Positions 61,505 to 64,000 of a DNA stretch of 64,000 bases are shown piece after piece (the first letter of the stretch is position 1; every line of letters starts with the position of its first letter). This stretch comes from an uncultured Niabella sp. (GTDB lineage: Bacteria > Bacteroidota > Bacteroidia > Chitinophagales > Chitinophagaceae), in contig CAKSQK010000006.1 in the NCBI GenBank assembly GCA_934486785.1, positions 104,282 through 168,281 of the forward strand. Direction: 5' to 3'. The notes under the pieces are model-generated. The model was given only the letters and a program-made list of their open reading frames with translations. It was not told the DNA's origin and did not search any database. The position numbers and the translations under genes are program-made.

Positions 61505-64000
61505 TCAGGGTCTGATGGAGTCCTGGTTCTGCGTATTATCAACCGGCGCAGCGGTGTCAGCAGCATTGCTAATTGCGCCGGGCAGCGCCATTTCCCCGGC
61601 CGGGTTTTGCGCGCTTTTTTTCAACGGGTCATACTGCTGTTCTATAGCCTGTGCTGCGGCTTCCATTACGTTGTTCAGCGGATCTTCTATACTTGCAAAG
61701 CCGGTAAAAAATTCAGGCTTTTCTGCTTTCAGGTAATTGTAATAATTCTTTTGCTCCCTGATGTCTTTTTTCACAGCTTCCATCACCTTTCTTGCCTGAT
61801 CCAGCTTTCCGGCCTTATAATATGCTTCAGCCAGCATCAGGCCGGTTTGGTTGTGCTGGTTGTAACGGCTTACCATGCCGTAAGGAAGGTTTTGTGGCAA
61901 AATGCCTTTTTCTGATTTTTCAAGAATAGCTTCAGCTTCTTTCATTTTCCCGGCATCGGCAAGGTTGCCCGCAGCTTCGGCAAAAATGGCGCGGATGTTT
62001 AATAAATGCCTGCGGTTTTCTTCATCAAAATAGGTTCCGGCTTTATTGGCTCCGCCAAATTCATATTTCTTGATCAGGTTGTCGTAGATAGCGGCTAGGT
62101 TGTTATCGCGCATAGATGTACCTCCTGCGCCCATTTCTCTCAGGGCCTGCTCAATTACCCAGTTTTGCTGTGGCGCTTTTGCCGGGAACGGAAGTAGCCT
62201 GTAGCTGAGGCCATCTTTACGAATGTAGCTGCCAAAGCCCAGTTCGCCGTATGGCGATGTAAAATAAATAGGCCTTTGCCATTTGTTAGAAGCAATGATG
62301 TTTAAGATCATCAGTTCGCTTCTTTGTAATGCCCTGCGGGGAATTTCAAAAACCATGTTGTCAACAAGGCTATCTGTAGCATTGGCCGTTCCATTTTTCA
62401 GAATCAGTTCTTTATCAACTGGCACCATAAACTTGTTGATAGGCAGGCGTTGCTGCCCCACATCCTGTCCGGTTTCAGGGTCAATGGCAGGAGCGCCCAT
62501 AAAGTCGTGCATCACATTGTAAAGATTGTAATGCATGTTGGGGTCAATGTTTTGCCCGGGCGCCGGTTCGGTTACATAAACCACTTCCCTGTTGTGTCCG
62601 GCAATTTGGGCCGGGGTCCAAATCACATCCACACTGTCGGCCTGGTTTACTTTATAACGCAACTGGTTGATGTACCAGTCAATGCCGAGCAGACTGGTGT
62701 TGATGATTCGAATGTCGGGGCGAACGCCTTCCACTTCCTGCGCGTACCACAAAGGATAGGTGTCATTATCGCCAAAAGTAAATATGATCGCGTTGGGCGC
62801 GCAACTTTCCAGGTAATTTCTGGCCAGATCAGGACCCAGCGTTTTCTGGCTTCTGTCATGGTCATCCCATTCCTGCTGCGCCATTAAAACCGGCACCAGC
62901 ACACAAATGATGCCTGCTGTAATGCCTGCCATTCTTAAATTGCTGCCTTTAGATGAAACAGTCCTAATTACATAGGTTACAACAAACAGTACAATTAAAA
63001 ATAATGCTGCGCCAATAATGCCTGAAATAAAGATTGGGCCGGGAGAACCCCAAAGGCTGCTGGCAGCTATCATAAGAAAACTTAGGGAGCCGCCGTATAC
63101 CATCATTTTGGTAAACGTTTCTTTGTCTTTCAATTCTACAGCCAGTCTTACAAAAGCAACTACAGCCAGCCCTATCCATATTGCAAATGCGTAAAAAGAT
63201 CCCACGTAGGCGTAATCACGCTCACGCGGCTGGTTGCCCGGCTGGTTCAGGTACAGCACAATGGCCAGCCCGGTAAAGAAGAACAGCAGGAAGGTGACCA
63301 CCCAGTCTCTCCTGTTTTTTATAAACTGGTAAACCAATCCAACAATGCCCAGGATGAATGGCAGCAGGTATAATTTATTATTGGCTTTATTGTCTTTCAG
63401 GCTTTCGGGCAGTTTGCTCTGGTCGCCCAGCAGCGCGTTATCTATAATAGAGATGCCCGAGATCCAGTTGCCATCCCGTTTATTGCCAAAGCCCTGAATG
63501 TCGTTTTGTTTCCCGGCAAAATTCCACATAAAATAACGCATGTACATAAAGCTGGTTTGGTAAGTGGTAAACCAACTGATGTTATCGCCATAACCCGGCG
63601 CGCCGTAAGAGGGCTGACCGGTATTGGGGTCTCGATATTGCTCCAGGTTCAGCCAGTCAGCATAAAACTGGGCATGATACTGGTCGTTGCTGCTGCTCCA
63701 GATACGGGGAAAGAGTTGTTTGTCGGAGCTTTTATAATTCACTTCCCTGTCGCGCCCAATGGGTATGTATTTGTTATCACCTTTTACATACCTCATTTCT
63801 TTCATGGTAAAAGGGCTGCCGTTTTCATCGTACTCTACTTCTGCGGCAAAATGCGGCCCGTAAATAAGCGGCGCGCTGCCATATTGTTCGCGGCTTAAAT
63901 AATAAACAAGGTTGATGGGGTTGTCAACATTATTCATATCAATAGCAGGGTTGGCATTGCTGCGGATCATGGATGTGAGGTACATCATATACCCCAGCAT
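61505..64000 (-). CDS. DUF2723 membrane protein (partial, 5' end beyond window)
   Basis: The last 831 codons of a large DUF2723 protein; the frame is still open at base 64000, so the N-terminal helices are missing. Visible are PxDNPINLVYYLSREQYG-type sequence after the first region (DNPINLVYYLSREQYGSAPL), about six further helices between residues 210 and 380 (including QPGNQPRERDYAYVGSFYAF), and a soluble C-terminal part with IFTFGDNDTYPLWYAQEVEG and TPR-like helices (about 690-770). The tail is Gln/Asp/Ala-rich. The family is related to GT-C type protein O-mannosyltransferases and is thought to glycosylate exported proteins in Bacteroidota. Confidence 0.88.
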   Translation of the reverse strand: MLGYMMYLTSMIRSNANPAIDMNNVDNPINLVYYLSREQYGSAPLIYGPHFAAEVEYDENGSPFTMKEMRYVKGDNKYIPIGRDREVNYKSSDKQLFPRIWSSSNDQYHAQFYADWLNLEQYRDPNTGQPSYGAPGYGDNISWFTTYQTSFMYMRYFMWNFAGKQNDIQGFGNKRDGNWISGISIIDNALLGDQSKLPESLKDNKANNKLYLLPFILGIVGLVYQFIKNRRDWVVTFLLFFFTGLAIVLYLNQPGNQPRERDYAYVGSFYAFAIWIGLAVVAFVRLAVELKDKETFTKMMVYGGSLSFLMIAASSLWGSPGPIFISGIIGAALFLIVLFVVTYVIRTVSSKGSNLRMAGITAGIICVLVPVLMAQQEWDDHDRSQKTLGPDLARNYLESCAPNAIIFTFGDNDTYPLWYAQEVEGVRPDIRIINTSLLGIDWYINQLRYKVNQADSVDVIWTPAQIAGHNREVVYVTEPAPGQNIDPNMHYNLYNVMHDFMGAPAIDPETGQDVGQQRLPINKFMVPVDKELILKNGTANATDSLVDNMVFEIPRRALQRSELMILNIIASNKWQRPIYFTSPYGELGFGSYIRKDGLSYRLLPFPAKAPQQNWVIEQALREMGAGGTSMRDNNLAAIYDNLIKKYEFGGANKAGTYFDEENRRHLLNIRAIFAEAAGNLADAGKMKEAEAILEKSEKGILPQNLPYGMVSRYNQHNQTGLMLAEAYYKAGKLDQARKVMEAVKKDIREQKNYYNYLKAEKPEFFTGFASIEDPLNNVMEAAAQAIEQQYDPLKKSAQNPAGEMALPGAISNAADTAAPVDNTQNQDSIRP

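Noticed and set aside
1..64000. tRNA or rRNA genes
   Set aside because: No cloverleaf with a GTTCRA-type T arm or rRNA-like conserved block was recognised in the intergenic regions on reading; a covariance-model search would settle this.

Overview
The window reads as a chromosomal segment of a Bacteroidota bacterium, most likely in or near the family Chitinophagaceae. The grounds are: -7 promoter boxes of the Bacteroidota type (TAnnTTTG) upstream of many genes, DUF2723, SprT, EF-P and AccBC proteins of Bacteroidota type, secreted proteins with the terminal beta-sandwich common in type IX secretion cargo, and C-terminal beta-barrel proteins. Placement at family level is inferred from protein style; no search was run. 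Coding density is high and most genes are housekeeping. I see no rRNA, tRNA, CRISPR array, prophage or intact insertion sequence.

Layout. 1-6230: the distal half of a complex I operon, nuoI-J-K-L-M-N. 6290-7301: two small hypothetical genes, then the decayed remains of a HigBA-type toxin-antitoxin pair (7386-7680). 7688-15688: a large envelope protein (zinc-peptidase motif, propeller and barrel) divergent from a TamB-like protein. 15755-20468: YggS, a lipoprotein of the EEP nuclease fold, and a run of small soluble proteins (two SRPBCC, a Crp/Fnr regulator, a DUF1801 protein, a VOC protein). 20519-20740: a nested 25-bp tandem repeat starting in a long palindrome. 20778-21939: a DUF3037/HipA-like kinase pair. 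22038-23666 and 36639-38699: two unrelated secreted proteins that share one odd C-terminal module. Between them lie rsmB-like, odhB, a two-component pair, a fused SpmA/SpmB-type membrane protein, ychF, sprT, atpZ/atpI-like genes, PBP1A and fabH. 38869-47251: GNAT, a porin-like barrel, efp, accB-accC, a chitinase, folC and ispD. 47258-54117: a six-gene operon that looks like a chaperone/usher-type surface fibre system. 54463-64000: ahcY with a divergent Lrp regulator, an FKBP isomerase, a polysaccharide deacetylase lipoprotein, GNAT, an AAA+ chelatase-like/VWA pair, and a DUF2723 membrane protein cut by the window end.

The most interesting items are (i) the shared C-terminal module, in which the last FN3-like domain appears to be split by a two-helix membrane hairpin ending in a lipobox-like Ser-Cys; (ii) the compact chaperone/usher-like operon with four pilin-domain proteins, a PapD-like chaperone and an unusual usher-like barrel; (iii) an EF-P with Arg at position 32 instead of the usual Lys; (iv) the nested tandem repeat; and (v) several phased or repeated dyads in the long intergenic regions.
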